A stretch of 64,000 nucleotides of DNA from Heterostelium album PN500 (GCF_000004825.1 NW_008805089.1:620001-684000), one strand, 5' to 3'. Counted from the first letter of the stretch, positions 33,687-46,590 are shown. Made by a program: numbers and translations. The notes: generated by a model from the letters alone, not told the origin.

Positions 33687-35210
33687 ATGAATAGTTTAAG
33701 TCAGGTTAGATCATTGTTGGTTGGTGGAAGAGTTACTTCTAGACAATTGATAATCGATTCTTTAAATAGGATCGATGCTACAAAGAAATTCAATGCTTAT
33801 ATCACTCTGGAAGATAGAGAGAAACTGTTGAATGATGCCGATGAATCTGATAAACGATTACAACATCAACAACAACAACAACAATCAGGTGTAAAGAGAG
33901 AGTTAGAAGGTATTCCTATTGCAGTTAAAGATAATTTCTCAACCAGCAAGCTAAAGACGACATGTGCATCAAAGATTTTGGAAAACTACATACCAAGTTT
34001 CGATGCTACTGTTGTCAGTCGTCTTAAAGAGGCTGGTGCTATCATCGTTGGAAAGACAAACATGGATGAGTTTGCAATGGGTTCATCTACTTCGACCGGT
34101 CACTTTGGTGCATCGATCAATCCTTATTCGAGAGATGCAGGTGAATCATTGGTTGCCGGTGGATCGAGTGGTGGAAGTGCTGTCGCTGTCAAGTTGAATA
34201 CAGTTTCCGCTGCGATTGGAAGTGATACCGGTGGATCGGTTCGTCAGCCCGCCGCATACTGCGGTCTTCTAGGATTCAAGCCAACCTATGGATCGATCTC
34301 GCGTTATGGAATGATCGCATTTGCCAGTTCACTAGACACACCTGGATTCTTTGTGCACAATGCAGTCGATGCTGCCATACTCTTGGACGTCTTGGTCGGT
34401 AGAGACTGCAACGATTCCACTTCAATCGAGCATCCAATGCAAAAGAAATTCCAACAATATCTAAATAGCAGAGATAATAATCAAGATATGAAAGGTTTGG
34501 TATTTGGTATACCCACTGACTATTTAGTCAAGGAAATGGATCCGGAAATAATTAACTTGTGGAGAGAAACAGTCGATCTGATAGAGCAAGCCGGTGGAAA
34601 AGTTGTAGCAGTCGATCTCCCACATACTAAATACGCATTGCCAGCCTACTATATTCTGGCGACATCGGAGGCCAGTTCGAATTTGGCGCGCTACGACGGT
34701 ATACGCTATGGCGCGTCAACGAGCGGCGCCAAGTCACTCAAGCAACAGTACATGGAAACAAGAAGCGAAGGTTTCGGAGCAGAGGTTAAACGACGTATCC
34801 TACTGGGAACCATGTCATTGTCACGTGGTAGCTACGACAACTACTATAACAAAGCACAACAAATAAGAAGATTGGTATCCGATGACTTTAACCAGGTTTT
34901 CAATCGACAGAGTGTCGACATTCTAATTACACCGACGACACCGTCGGGACCATTCAAACTCGGTGACAATCAAGATCCAATCGATATGTACATCAATGAT
35001 ATCATGACAATACCGGCTAGTCTTGCCGGTCTGCCATCGGCATCGATTCCACTGGCGCACTCACAAAGCAACAACAAATCAACACCCACACCACTCTCAC
35101 TACAACTCATAGGCAATCGTTTACAAGATCACAAAGTACTAGAAGCCATTCAAAAGATAATGTCATTAAATAGATATAATAATTTTTATAATCAAATTAA
35201 CATCAATTGA
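33687..35210 (+). CDS. gatA: Glutamyl-tRNA(Gln) amidotransferase subunit A (GatA/QRSL1)
   Basis: A single-exon 507 aa amidase-signature protein. The catalytic Lys lies in GIPIAVKDNFST, and the two catalytic serines in VAGGSSGGSAVAV and GSDTGGSVRQPAAYCG. The GatA-specific stretch GLLGFKPTYGSISRYGM follows. A poly-Gln insert lies near residue 65. In mitochondria GatA releases ammonia from glutamine so that GatCAB can convert mischarged Glu-tRNA(Gln) to Gln-tRNA(Gln). The N terminus is short and lacks an obvious presequence, but the eukaryotic protein is normally mitochondrial. The divergent neighbour modifies mitochondrial tRNA. Confidence 0.95.
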   Translation: MNSLSQVRSLLVGGRVTSRQLIIDSLNRIDATKKFNAYITLEDREKLLNDADESDKRLQHQQQQQQSGVKRELEGIPIAVKDNFSTSKLKTTCASKILENYIPSFDATVVSRLKEAGAIIVGKTNMDEFAMGSSTSTGHFGASINPYSRDAGESLVAGGSSGGSAVAVKLNTVSAAIGSDTGGSVRQPAAYCGLLGFKPTYGSISRYGMIAFASSLDTPGFFVHNAVDAAILLDVLVGRDCNDSTSIEHPMQKKFQQYLNSRDNNQDMKGLVFGIPTDYLVKEMDPEIINLWRETVDLIEQAGGKVVAVDLPHTKYALPAYYILATSEASSNLARYDGIRYGASTSGAKSLKQQYMETRSEGFGAEVKRRILLGTMSLSRGSYDNYYNKAQQIRRLVSDDFNQVFNRQSVDILITPTTPSGPFKLGDNQDPIDMYINDIMTIPASLAGLPSASIPLAHSQSNNKSTPTPLSLQLIGNRLQDHKVLEAIQKIMSLNRYNNFYNQININ

Positions 35211-35595
35211 AAATAAATAAATAAATAAATTAATAAATATTAAATTTAATGTAAAAAACATGATCATATGATCAAATTAAACTATTTGCTAATTTTGGAA
35301 AAAGAATAGTTAATAAATTTTTCAATCTCATCTTATCTTACTTCACCCCAACACAATTGATCTTACACCCTCTCACACTACTTATCTTTTTTTTTTTTTT
35401 TTAGAAAAAAGGATAGATATATATCATCATAAATCAGATATATTTAATAATATTATTAAATATAATAGAATGATATATAATTATATAATGATAATTTGTT
35501 AGTCAAAGAAAAGATATATATATATTTATATTTATGTTTTTATTTATATATATATATTTTGTAGTTAAAAGAAAAAGAAGAAAAAAAAAAAAAAG
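35211..35595. other. Intergenic region downstream of gatA
   Basis: AT-rich with TAAA repeats directly after the gatA stop, a poly-T run near 35390 and TATA-repeat runs before 35560. No gene was seen. Confidence 0.4.
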
Positions 35596-36588
35596 ATGTT
35601 ATTTAAGAATATAAAACAATTCATTGTAAATGTTCAACTAAGAGAGAGAGATCATGAATTGATTGAACATGTAACAACAAAGATAGAATATCTCTATGAG
35701 TTGTATCCATATTACTGTGCAATACAAGAGATGGTTACACCGATTATATATCACTCTGTATTAAGCTATCAGCAATATATAAAGAGAAAGAGAGTATTGG
35801 AGGTTTTCGAAGAAGGCAGCTATCCACTACACTTTGACAGCAATCATAGTCGGTCCAAAATCAACCATTTACTATCACTTGTTCAACACCAACAACCGAC
35901 CGAACATCTCTATATACTCGAAGGAATTACCTCCAATGAAATAATAGAAACTTGTAATATCATAAAGAATGGTGTAATCTATTTAAATTGTTTAGATAGT
36001 ATCAATATCAAAGAAAATAAGAATAAGAATAGCAATGAAGTTTTAGTTGGAGAAGAAGAACAAGAACAAGAACAAGAAGAAGAGCAAGAAGAGGAAGATA
36101 AAGATAGTTTGACAATTCTTAATATTCTTTCTAAAACTCTAAGATATGAAGATGATTACAATGTTTATAATAAATATTGTGATTGGATTTTGGAGAAGGT
36201 GGTTGGCGATGCAGAGTGTTGTACAAAGGAAAAAGACAAGCCCATTTCAATACAGTTTAAAAAGATGCTGTATCTTCTTGATGAAGCATCCGAACGTTAC
36301 AAGATCAGTCATGTGAAGTCACCAGTGTTAATAATTGACAACGTGGACTATTTATTGGCTAACGATATACAATCACTGCAATTACTACTGGACTATTCAT
36401 ATCTACATTCAATACTAGGTCATTTAATCATTATATATATTTACAATCCACAACATCATCATCATCAAAATCAACCAAATACTGCTGTTCCAGATGAAAG
36501 TATTATTAATGATAATCAAAATCATTTAAATTCAATGGAATATTTGCGATCGAAAATTAAACAATCATATACATATCATTGCTATTAA
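35596..36588 (+). CDS. Uncharacterised protein with degenerate P-loop NTPase likeness
   Basis: A single exon of 330 aa. The predicted helical N terminus (1-95) precedes LYILEGITSNEIIETCNII, located where an NTPase P-loop would be expected but without GxxxxGK[ST]. A Glu/Gln-rich acidic insert covers about 155-175. VKSPVLIIDNVDYLLAND (about 255-272) looks like a Walker B strand of an AAA/ORC-type ATPase, followed by SLQLLLDYS. The C terminus has His/Asn repeats. I do not recognise the family with certainty; a non-hydrolysing AAA-like protein is one reading. It converges with the RNA cyclase gene, the stops lying 30 bp apart. Confidence 0.6.
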   Translation: MLFKNIKQFIVNVQLRERDHELIEHVTTKIEYLYELYPYYCAIQEMVTPIIYHSVLSYQQYIKRKRVLEVFEEGSYPLHFDSNHSRSKINHLLSLVQHQQPTEHLYILEGITSNEIIETCNIIKNGVIYLNCLDSINIKENKNKNSNEVLVGEEEQEQEQEEEQEEEDKDSLTILNILSKTLRYEDDYNVYNKYCDWILEKVVGDAECCTKEKDKPISIQFKKMLYLLDEASERYKISHVKSPVLIIDNVDYLLANDIQSLQLLLDYSYLHSILGHLIIIYIYNPQHHHHQNQPNTAVPDESIINDNQNHLNSMEYLRSKIKQSYTYHCY

Positions 36589-36618
36589 AATAATTGTATT
36601 ACAATTTTATTATTATTT

Positions 36619-38163
36619 CTACGATGATGAAGATGTTGTTGTAGTTGTTGTTGTTGAAGTATTATCATCATTTCCATTTTGTTCTGTAATTTCCTCATCA
36701 CTCTTTGTTTCAGATGATTTATTTTCAAATCCAACACCTTCACAAGTAATAATAAATGTATCTTCACCTCTTTGTTTATCTTCTGCTGGTTTAACTTGGA
36801 ATTTTGCCTATAATAGTTTAATTCATTTATTGTTGGTTTGTTAGAGATTTAGATGATAGATCAGTTGATTATATTATACTTACTCCTGTCAGTAGAGATG
36901 TGAAATGAATAGAAGTTTCTGTGTGAAGTGAGATTGGTCCGGTTTTGATCTGACTGGTACCTTTTGCTAAAGCCATAAAGATAATCAATTGATCTTGTAA
37001 ATACTCATCCATACATCCGCCATGTAGTAAATCATTTAATATTGAAGTGGCTGCATCCTCTCCTACCTTTTCAGCAGGTACACCTATAGCTCCATTTGCA
37101 GAGCCACCATACAAACATCCTGTATCTGTTTCTGCAGTAATACTATAGTGTTTTTTTTTAAAAGTTATTAGTGACATTATGATCAGCAATAAATAACATA
37201 TTACTTACAAAATACAACAACCATCACCAAATGTATATTTAGCAGTATCAACCAACTCCTCGACGATTTCAACTTTTTTATAATCTTTCTTTATCATTTT
37301 TCTTGCTGCATTCAACATTCGATCGCCAACCTCTGCTGAAATTCTTGTTGAGGTAAAAAATACTCTAATTGTGAACTTTACAAGGTTTCCTTTTTTCAGA
37401 ATGGAAATGGGATTGAGTGTACCTTTAATTGGTTGAGTAATCAACGATACTTTTCCACCTCCTCTTGGATAGTATCCTCTTTATTAACAAAAAAAAAAGA
37501 AATAAATTAGTTTAATCCTAATCAGTTAGAAAAGGGAATTGTTATTGCTATTGTTATTGTTTGTTACCTTTTTAAAACTTCCATATTTGAATTGATACCA
37601 AATTGTTTGGCTATTGGGAAGAATACATTCATTAGGTAGTCGGCAGCCGGTGAAAAGTCAACGTTGGTTCCACCGCCAAGATCAAGCTTTGTTGATTTCG
37701 GTGTGAATAGCAAACATGGCAATGCAATCTGAATGAGTAATGTGATACTTCCAGCGGTGCCAGTGTCAGCCTCGATCGACTGGTCTTTGATATTGGTGGT
37801 TGAGATTCTCGGGTGATAGTAGAGCACTGTTGAACCTTGTTTGACGCCATCGGTGTGTGCTTTGAACATACGTGACACCAAATCGACACCGGCTTTGTGT
37901 TGTGCTTTCAGTCCGGGTTGATCACGGTTGTATCTGATCTTTTCGATTCTCACTGGTTTGCTCAATAGCGATGATAGAGCAATTGAGTTTCTGAGAATCT
38001 GACCTCCACCTTCTAAAATCGATCCATCTAAAACGAACGAAGGATTGACTTCTACCTCTGGTAAACTACTATCATCCTTTGAATTTGTTGAGCTAGTTGC
38101 TGGTGCTTGAGGAACTTTTGTCTTTTTATTATGTGGTTTGAAATTTCTTTTAGTTTTAGTCAT
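36619..38163 (-). CDS. rtca: RNA 3'-terminal phosphate cyclase (RtcA family)
   Basis: Exons 37568..38163, 37209..37478, 36884..37142 and 36619..36807 give 437 aa with consistent phases. A Lys-rich N-terminal extension (about 45 aa) precedes the cyclase fold. [36 protein letters not shown], the Gly-rich [12 protein letters not shown] and [18 protein letters not shown] followed by [13 protein letters not shown] are RtcA hallmarks. The last supplies the probable nucleotidylated His. The enzyme converts RNA 3'-phosphates to 2',3'-cyclic phosphates with ATP. The conserved QPGLKAQH supports RtcA over the nucleolar relative Rcl1. The last 40 residues are a Thr/Ser-rich tail outside the family core. 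Confidence 0.93.
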
Positions 38164-38667
38164 TTTTGATATTAATTTTTAATGAACTGAATTAATCACA
38201 TTCGTCGATATTTAAAGTATTTGTTAATCAAAAAACAAAGAAAAAAATGAGATTTGCAAGTAGATCAAAAATTTCCAAAAATAACATAAATCTTAATATT
38301 TTATTATTTTTTTAATAATGCAGTTAATTTTTAAAATAACAAGTCTTTGTTGATACAATATAATAACGATTTGTTCATTAAGTTTTTTGAAATCTATATT
38401 TTATTGTTTATTGTACTAGTGCAGATAATAATGGAAAGCATTGTATTTGAAATGATCTATTTGATAGCGAAGTGAAATAGCTCACTTAAGAATGACATTA
38501 CTTCAAATTACTATTTTAACTTTTATGGAATGAACGAATGATTATACCAATCACTATTGGGATATAAATTATGATCAGTATCAAATTGATTTCAAATGCA
38601 ACCAAAGATTATTTAGAATTATAATTTTTTATTTTTATTTTATTTATATATATTGATTGATTTGTTT
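38164..38667. other. Intergenic region between RtcA and UTP10 genes
   Basis: About 500 bp, AT-rich. It includes the RtcA promoter side and the 3' flank of UTP10. No gene or repeat was recognised. Confidence 0.4.
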
Positions 38668-41600
38668 TTATAGGTATGAAGATATTGATTCCTCTGTACC
38701 TAGATGAGCTTCTATAGTCTTTACTAAATCTTGGCATGCCTTTTCTACCTCTGGCGCAGAGTCTTCTAGGAGTTCCGAAATGAATTGGAATGATTCCGGT
38801 AGAAGAATCAGTAGTCTCTCTCCAAGACGCTTGTAAAGTGACTGGATGACTGCGATCGCAGACAATTTGACGTTGGCATATGGATTTCTTGTCTTCATGA
38901 GCACAGCATGATTCATTGGCTTCCAGAGCATCTCTTGGTTAATTGTAATGGCGAGCTGGGTGATGCAAGGCACCAAATAACGATCCACTCTATTCTTGTA
39001 GCTTTCTTCGTTGCCCATTTGGTTCTCCAATTGATTGACCAACGCCGGCAAGAGTTTTTCAAACTTTTGTTTATCTAAAAATCCGTCCTTGTCGAATGAC
39101 AGACACTTTTGAATCGATGAAATGATGTTGCACAAGAGATCTTCTTGTACCAATGTTACACTATTATTATTGTTGCTGTTGGTGGATGATGAGTTATTCG
39201 ATGATCCACCGTTCATTTGTGACTTCTTTCTCTTTCCGTTGGTGATGACAATGCCGTCGTCAAGTTGTTGGGAGTGTGGAGTGCTCACAACCAGTGTTTC
39301 GAGGTGGTGAATTGCATTGTCCAAAAAGTATGATAGGTATGGCACGAAAATAGACTTGAGGTTGGTGGCGAGTGAGTTGACGAGCTTATAGAAAAACAGT
39401 GTGTTGTTAATGTCGAGCTCCGGTTGTGCTTCGCCGGCGACCTGTCCGTTTTGGCCAGTCTTTTTCTTCTTGTTTTGTTGTTGCTGTTGTTGTGGTTGAA
39501 TTGCCCAGTCAGAGATCTTCAAGAACAACGGTTTAAAGAGAACTTCATTGAGTTTCATAATCAAGATTATGAAAGAACTGATGATATGATCTTCAACTTC
39601 ATCGATATTCTTGACTTTGCTGCTGTATTTACGACGGAAATCAAAACATTGGAGGAAGAACTTAAAGATTGCCTTGTGATAGAGTGCCACATCCTTTGGA
39701 ATGAGATTGTTGCTGATGTCACCGATAAAGTCAAACAGGCAGATCAGTGACTGGTCGTTTTCAGAGAGTACTGCAAACTCGTAGGCCGAGGTCATGGCAG
39801 GCAGGAGCAGACGGAATTCAATGTTCTTGGTGAGAAGTGTCAAGATCTTCTTGACCTGTGTGAATACCTTGGATGAAGTCGATGTCAGACGTGGATGCAA
39901 CAGTGCGTTCAACATCTGTGGGAGGTAAGGCGACAAGAACTTGGGGATCTTCTTCAACATCATCTCCAACGATGAGATACACGACAACTGGAGAAGTGAA
40001 CGTGATTCCGATTCCTCGGTCGACTTGTAGCTGCCTGTCAAAGTGTTGAGGAGCACAGGGAAGAACTGTGGAATGTGTGGAACGGTCTTGGCTTGTAGCT
40101 CAGAGCAGAGAGTGGCAATGCAAATGAGCGAGCTGGAAACTACCATGTAACTGCCGGAACCCATTGCGTTGATAATGGTTGGCATCTGTCTCAAGAAGAC
40201 GCTGCTGTGTTTGATGGCAAAGTTACGTGCAAGAATCTCAAAGCTGAGAAGTGCAGTCTGCTTGTTGGTGTCGTTCTCATTCGACGATTCGATAATCTTG
40301 GCGAAATCGCTGAGTAGTGAGAGGAACTTGAGGATTTGCTCGTTGGTGAGTTTGCTCTTGAGTGCTGTGATCTTCTCATTGAAGATGACGAGAGAACGAC
40401 GACGAACCTGTGGATCGGCATGGTGCAACAACTTGGAGACGGAAATGACGAAACCGTCGATCGATAGCAATTGGTTGTAACGATCCATGCAACGGTTGAC
40501 AGAGGACAACAATTTCTTCAAGTATTTCTCTCTGCCCTTCTTGGCGGCTGGGTCGGATTTGAGTGATTCCAAACTCTCGGTGATACCTCTGAGCAAGACC
40601 AACAACGATGAGAAAGCATCGAGATAGAATTGTTCGATTTGTTGACGTTGCTCTGGGTTGACACGGAATGAAAGATCTTCGAGATAGGTGGTGGCGGACA
40701 AACGCTCATCGATGAAATCGAGGATGTTGGCTTGGATCAAACGGTTGTCTTTGGCAGCGCTGCTCTCAAAGAGTTTGACGATCTCTTCGAGTTGGTCATT
40801 GGCAAACTCTTGGTCTTGATCGACTGTTGCACTCTCCAAGGCGATGGTGTTGACTGCCTGCGACAAGATCGACAGAGCCAAAGACATTGGCACGGCTGGC
40901 ACCTTATTAGCAACAGCGGTAACAAATTCATTAAATACTGCTGACTCTGATTGTTTTCCGTTGGATTTTTCGTCGGATAGATCCATTCCATTTTCATTGG
41001 ACGATGCCAACAGTGTCTCTTTTCTGAGCAAGTCGATACGCTTCTCCATGGTAAGGGTGAGGAATACGGCCAACTTGGAATAGTTAATCGATTGAATCAT
41101 CATTGAGAAGAGTTCAACACGGTTCTGTTTGGGAATATCGTCGAATGCTTTGATGAACATTCTAAAGACGGCGGTGAGGGTGATTCCACCGGCTTCCAAC
41201 AACACTGGCAATGTATCGGCAAGGAATCTCTTGAGAACAGAGAATGTCTGGTTGTCGTCTCTTGAAACTGTGATCTTTATCATCTCTATGATCTGTTCAA
41301 AGTTGTCAATCACTCTGGATGGCGCGAGTTTGGCAATCTTGGCGATGAGCAACAGTCCGTAGTTGCAAGTCTGGGCGTCGTCCGACTTGGAGATGGCGTT
41401 GAGCACGGTGACAACATCGAAAGAAACAAAGTCAGTGTCTCTTCCACTGGCATCGATATTAAGATTATCAATGACATTGGTGATGGCGAGCAGTGTCAAC
41501 TGCTTGGAGTATTCATTCTCGCTGCTGTTGGCGAGCAACAGCTTCAAAGTGGAGAACATGGAACCGAGCAAAATAAGTACATCCTTGATCTTTCCGGCGT

Positions 41601-44600
41601 TGTTCTTGATGATATCCATGAGTGAATTCAAACGGGTGATGGTTGGCAACACTTTTTCGTTCTTTGACTTTACAGAGAGCACCGAGAGGATAGAGTTGGC
41701 GTCGACGAGCAACTCGCCAAGACACAAGAGTGTAGAGTCACGAATGGCGACTTCATCGGATTGGAGGAGGTCAAGTAGCTTCTCGAGGAGTGTAGTTTGG
41801 TCTTTGTAGGCCAACCCAACGAGTAGCGAGTGTGTTAGACGCTTCTCGATCGATTGAATGACACTGTAGTTTTGGGTGGCGCTCAACTGGACGACGGTAT
41901 TGATATCGAGTGATTTGATCAACATTGGCAAGTGTCCTTTCTTGCTGTTCAACACTGGTAGTTGAACTAGCTGTTCAATGAGAACGTCTAGGACGATTGT
42001 CTCTTCGATGGAGACAGTCGACTTTTGACATTTCTCGAGCAACTCCTCCATGTAACGGTTACAGATGTTGAAGACGTATGGCTCACGAATCTCTGAGAGT
42101 GCGGCCAACAAGGCGGAACGTTGAGTTGGAGTGTCCAAAGCCATGGCAGAAGACACCAAGTACGATCCAATCTGTTCTCTTTCTTTGGAGCTGAATGTCT
42201 TGGTAGTACGCGACATCAAAACCGATCCGACAAACGACTTGAAGAATGTTCCACTCATGGTAAACTCTGAGCTGTAGTCAGAGATTAAATGAACCAATGT
42301 AATATATTGTTCTGGTTCCAATTGAGATACTTCATTAGTTAAATAATTTTCGAATGAACTTGAACTGCTGCTGCTATTGTTGTTGTTGACTTTATCTTCT
42401 TCTTCATCTTCCTCTTCTTGAGATGAATTTAACTTGGTGAGAGATGCATCTATGGATGCAATACACTGACAGACAACGGAACGAATTTCAGTTGACTCTG
42501 AAAGGAGACCGAGAAGTAGCGAGGGAAGTAGACACTGGATCTGTGCCAACTCAAAGAAACACTTGGAGTTCATAAAGGAGTGACAAATGGAGAGAGCGGC
42601 CAAGCGGATGTGGTCGGGTTGCACTGGACTGCTCCACATGAACGACAAGTACTTCAGGAGCTGTTCGTTCTTATTCAACATCTTACCGATAAAGTTTTGA
42701 ATCAAGAGTGTCGAGAGATTGGCGTTGGTCGAAGTCATGGTGATCGAGGCAATGAACAGCTGTTGGAGCAACTCCAAATACATTGGCTCGTGCGCACCAT
42801 CAGTGCTCCTATCTTGTTGTTCGAAAGCTTTGATCTGTTCGAGAAGAATGGCATCGTCTTTGATTGGAACCATAAGCGAATCAAAAGTCAAGGCCAAAGT
42901 AAGAGCTGGTACCACCAAAGAATGGTAGTCACTCTCTATCGACTGACAGAGACTATCCAAAGTAAAAATAGATCTTATCGCTGATTTTATATTGTTTAAA
43001 GATAAAAAGTTGATTGAAAATTGTAAAATAATATTTGATAATTTGATTCTATCTGAAGCTATAGTTATATATATGTATATCAAGAAATAAATTAGTATTG
43101 AATTGATTAATATTGATATATAACATTTAAGTTATAACTTACCATTTTTCAGTTTTGGTAGTGTATAAGATGAAATTAAAAGTAATAAAATTTTATCGTT
43201 TGGAAGAAGTGAGTAGTCGTCGATGTTGGTGAATGCTTTTTCGATGAGTGAGTGGAGAAGTTCGGTGTTCTTCAAGAGATTCTCTCCAAGAGTGCTTACG
43301 ATGTCGATGTTGTGGAAATCCGATTTCAAACCCTTGAACATTGAATGGTGTTTCTTATTGGAGAGATATTCAACGATCCATTTATGTGATCCATTATCAG
43401 GTTGTAAAATTAAAAAGAATTGTGAAAGTGTACTAAATAATTGTTGTTCTTGTTGTGATTGTTTTTGTTTTTGTGGTTGTTCTTCTTCTTTATCATCTTC
43501 TTGTTGTGATTGTTGTTGTTGTTTTAAAAATTCAATTGACATTCTTTCTACTATTTGTTGTTTGATTGGTTGTGAGAGTGAAGGTGTGGCTATGCAACGT
43601 TGCATCGACTCAATGAGTTGATCCAATTGTACTATGTTGTTGAGATTTGTAAGTGACCAGGTTTGTTGGACTACTGTGTGGTCAGAGTCGACTAGCAGTG
43701 CGCAAACACTGTCGCTGAATGAACGCCAGTCGATGTTGGTGCCGCTCGACTGCAGTGACTCGAGTTGGCGCACACCTTCAAGACGCGACTGAACAGCTGG
43801 ACTAACCAGACGCAAGAAGAGCTCGTTGGCCTTTGACTTGGAGAGGAACTTTTGTGCGAAAATCAACGATTGGAACTCGGTTAGACGCGCCTGGTCACCT
43901 TCGGTACAGGCGTTGATGACGGTCTGCACGAGTGCTGGATCGACGGCACGGATTAACTTGCGCATCAAGTCGAGATCCAAGACTTGTTCTTTGGAGGAAT
44001 CTGCAGCGGCAGAAGAAGCAGCAGCAGCAGCAGAAGTGCTACTAGCAGCACCGTTGGAACTGGTATTGCTATTGAGAACTAGATACTGCTTGAGTAGAGT
44101 ACTGACGATGGTGGTACGTTGCATCTGGGTCGATGGCAACTCGGTGACGTACAACAGTAGCAAGTCGAATGACTCTGCCTTTTCCGAGTAGGTGTCGAGC
44201 AGGTACTTGAGAGTGACCGCCATGAATTGGTCGAGTGAACGATTCTGTTGGTGTAGCTCCAAGAGGATATCACCGAGTGCCGGTGTATCTACGAGCATCT
44301 CCAGAGTGGTGACCGAGAGTTGACTCTCAATCTTTTGCTTTTGGAAAAGCACCAACAGGAAGGTGAACGATGCCATCAAACTACCCTGACAATTCTTCAA
44401 GGTGGAACGAATCAACAACTCGATTGCTTCATTCGAAAATTGAACCTTTGATGCTATATTACTTAAAATCATAAATGCTCCAAGCTATAAATGATGATGA
44501 TGATTGTTGTGATGAAGGTTAATAAATGTTTGGTTGTTTTCGGTGAATGTTGTGTGTTTAAATACAACGAAATAACTTACTTGTAATTCAATATTACTAC

Positions 44601-45446
44601 TCTTTAAACAATAATTTAAACATGGCAAGGCGACACGGTTGAAATGCTCTGGAACAGAGTTGGACGATGAAACGAGGTCGATCAACAAGGCAGTGAAGAA
44701 ACTGACCATTGTCTTTGAAAGTGTTGCGTTGTTCTCATACTCGATGATGGCATTACAGATTAACTCTGAAAAAAATCCATTCTTTTTCATCAACTTTACA
44801 AAGAAATCTCTTGTAATTGATACTTTATTTTTTTTAGTCTCTGATAAGAAACTCCATTTTCCGTCACGTCTTTTAAAAGGGTGGAAAGAAGAAGAAATAA
44901 GAAATAAGAAGAATTAAAAAGTTAATTAAATGTGTGTGTTTTGGCAAAAAAAAAAAAAAACTAATTTGCTACTTACGAAAATCTTAAGATTGATACTAAT
45001 TTGGCAAATGTATTCGATTGATGATATGGAATGACAGAGATCATTAGAGAATCGATATTGAATTCGTTGATTCTGTAACGACGAATCAGCCATTCCAATG
45101 CTTTCTGTGCTGGATTGAGGAGGAAGTAACCGGAGGACAGTCGGAGGAACCGATGAATGTCAGTGTCGAGCTGGTCAGACTCCTCGGCGGTGATCTGCAT
45201 ACGATTGTGTGAGCGAGACGATGGTGCAAAGAGATTCGATTCAAACTCTTTGAATCGCTGATCGAGTCGAATCAACTCGCGCAATCCTTCCTGTCCGATG
45301 ACCAACACCGCCTCGTAGTCGATCGCTGCTGCCTCTTTCGCATCGAACAACAATGAATCTCTATATTTATTGGTATCTACACGATGAGCACGCTCATTGA
45401 TCTTTGACAACTGACGATCCAATTGTGTTGTTGATTTACTACTCAT
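38668..45446 (-). CDS. utp10: UTP10/HEATR1, HEAT-repeat component of the small-subunit processome
   Basis: Exons 44977..45446, 44581..44869, 43143..44484 and 38668..43058 give 2163 aa, close to the length of animal HEATR1. The N terminus matches the UTP10 family: STQLDRQLSKINERAHRV, SLLFDAKEAAAIDYEAV, ALEWLIRRYRINEFN and MISVIPYHQSNTFAKLVS. The rest is helical HEAT-type repeat, with the BP28CT-like C-terminal region including NQEMLWKPMNHAVLMKTRN. Low-complexity Ala, Gln and Asn inserts occur. UTP10 acts in the nucleolus in pre-18S rRNA processing and polymerase I transcription. An in-frame ATG 14 codons upstream (45488) would add a Lys/Glu/Arg-rich extension; the shorter start fits the family better. 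Confidence 0.95.
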
Positions 45447-46217
45447 CTTTTTTTTTTCTTTTCTTTCTTCTTTTCTTTCTTTCTTCAAAAAAAGTTAACT
45501 TTTAAATCCTAAATGATATAGTAAAAACAAATCAGATCTATATCTAATATTCTAACTATTCTAACTATTCTATTCTATTTTAAAATCTCTATTATTATTA
45601 TTATTATAATATATTATTATTATTATATCGTTTTGAATATGGTTTTTAATTAAAATAAAAATAAAGTCATGACAACCAACAAGACAATAATCTTTAATTA
45701 ATTAAAATATCAAAATAAAAATGGTAGTAGTTAGATTGATAAGGAGAAAGATAAGGAGAGTCGACTAAATATAAAAACAATTAGCTTAATCCACATCAAA
45801 TTCGATTTCGTTTCCAACAAAAAAAATGTTTTTGTTAAAAAAAAAATAAAATTAAAAAAAATGAAAACTTTTTTCAAAAAAACGACAAACAAATAAATTC
45901 ACGAAAAAAAAAACGATTGAGATACAAAACATGATTATGGTCATGTTTGTAAGTAATGTTGTAACAACAACTGATCAGTCCAACTCAATCTTTAATTTTA
46001 TTTGATTTAAGATTAATTCTTTAAAAAAAAAAAAAAAAAAAAAAGTAATAATTCCAATAACTCTTTGTTTCAATCTCTTTGACTGAAAATGAATGAATTT
46101 TTGTATGACATTTCTATGATAAACTATCGATCATAATCATCAATTGATTTTATTTTCATTATTTTTTTTTATTCTTTATCACAAAGTAGATAGAGAGTCA
46201 ACAGGATTTAAATAGGT
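45447..46217. promoter_or_regulatory. Upstream region of UTP10
   Basis: A purine/pyrimidine-biased leader next to the UTP10 start, then very AT-rich DNA with several A runs (23 A near 46022). No gene was seen. Confidence 0.4.
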
Positions 46218-46590
46218 GGAATAGTTATTGCTGATTATTTAGGGTGACAGCCTTTCTGGATAAAGATTAGACTATCGACCTAATCGATTCCTATTTAGTA
46301 TTTCTATCAGATCTTCAAAAAAGAGTACCCTATTTATGGAGTTAAAAATCAGTACAAGCGTTCTCTTCAAATCTCTCATTCCTAAATGTATCAGCGCTGT
46401 CTGGGCACCACCAAAGATCATAGAATTCTATATTTGCATTTTCCAGTTACGAAATACTCTTACCACTTCAAATAAAACCCATTCTATGATAATTATAATA
46501 AGAAGGAAATAGATTATTGTTTCCTACAGATTTGGATATACCAAGAATGGTCAAAGTGTTGATGAAACTCTAATCAGCAATAACTATTCC
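46218..46590. mobile_element. Small element with 20-bp terminal inverted repeats (MITE-like)
   Basis: Bases 46218-46237 (GGAATAGTTATTGCTGATTA) and 46571-46590 are perfect reverse complements. Pairing extends imperfectly outward for a few bases. The 373-bp unit is less AT-rich than its flanks and contains a 60-codon open scrap ending near 46511 with no recognised family. Size and ends suggest a non-autonomous DNA element or a remnant of one. No target-site duplication was identified, so this remains tentative. Confidence 0.55.

Noticed and set aside
36884-37142. Possible loss of the catalytic His in RtcA (Tyr in DEYLQDQ)
   Set aside because: The reactive His most likely corresponds to LHTETSIHF, which is present, so no defect is claimed.
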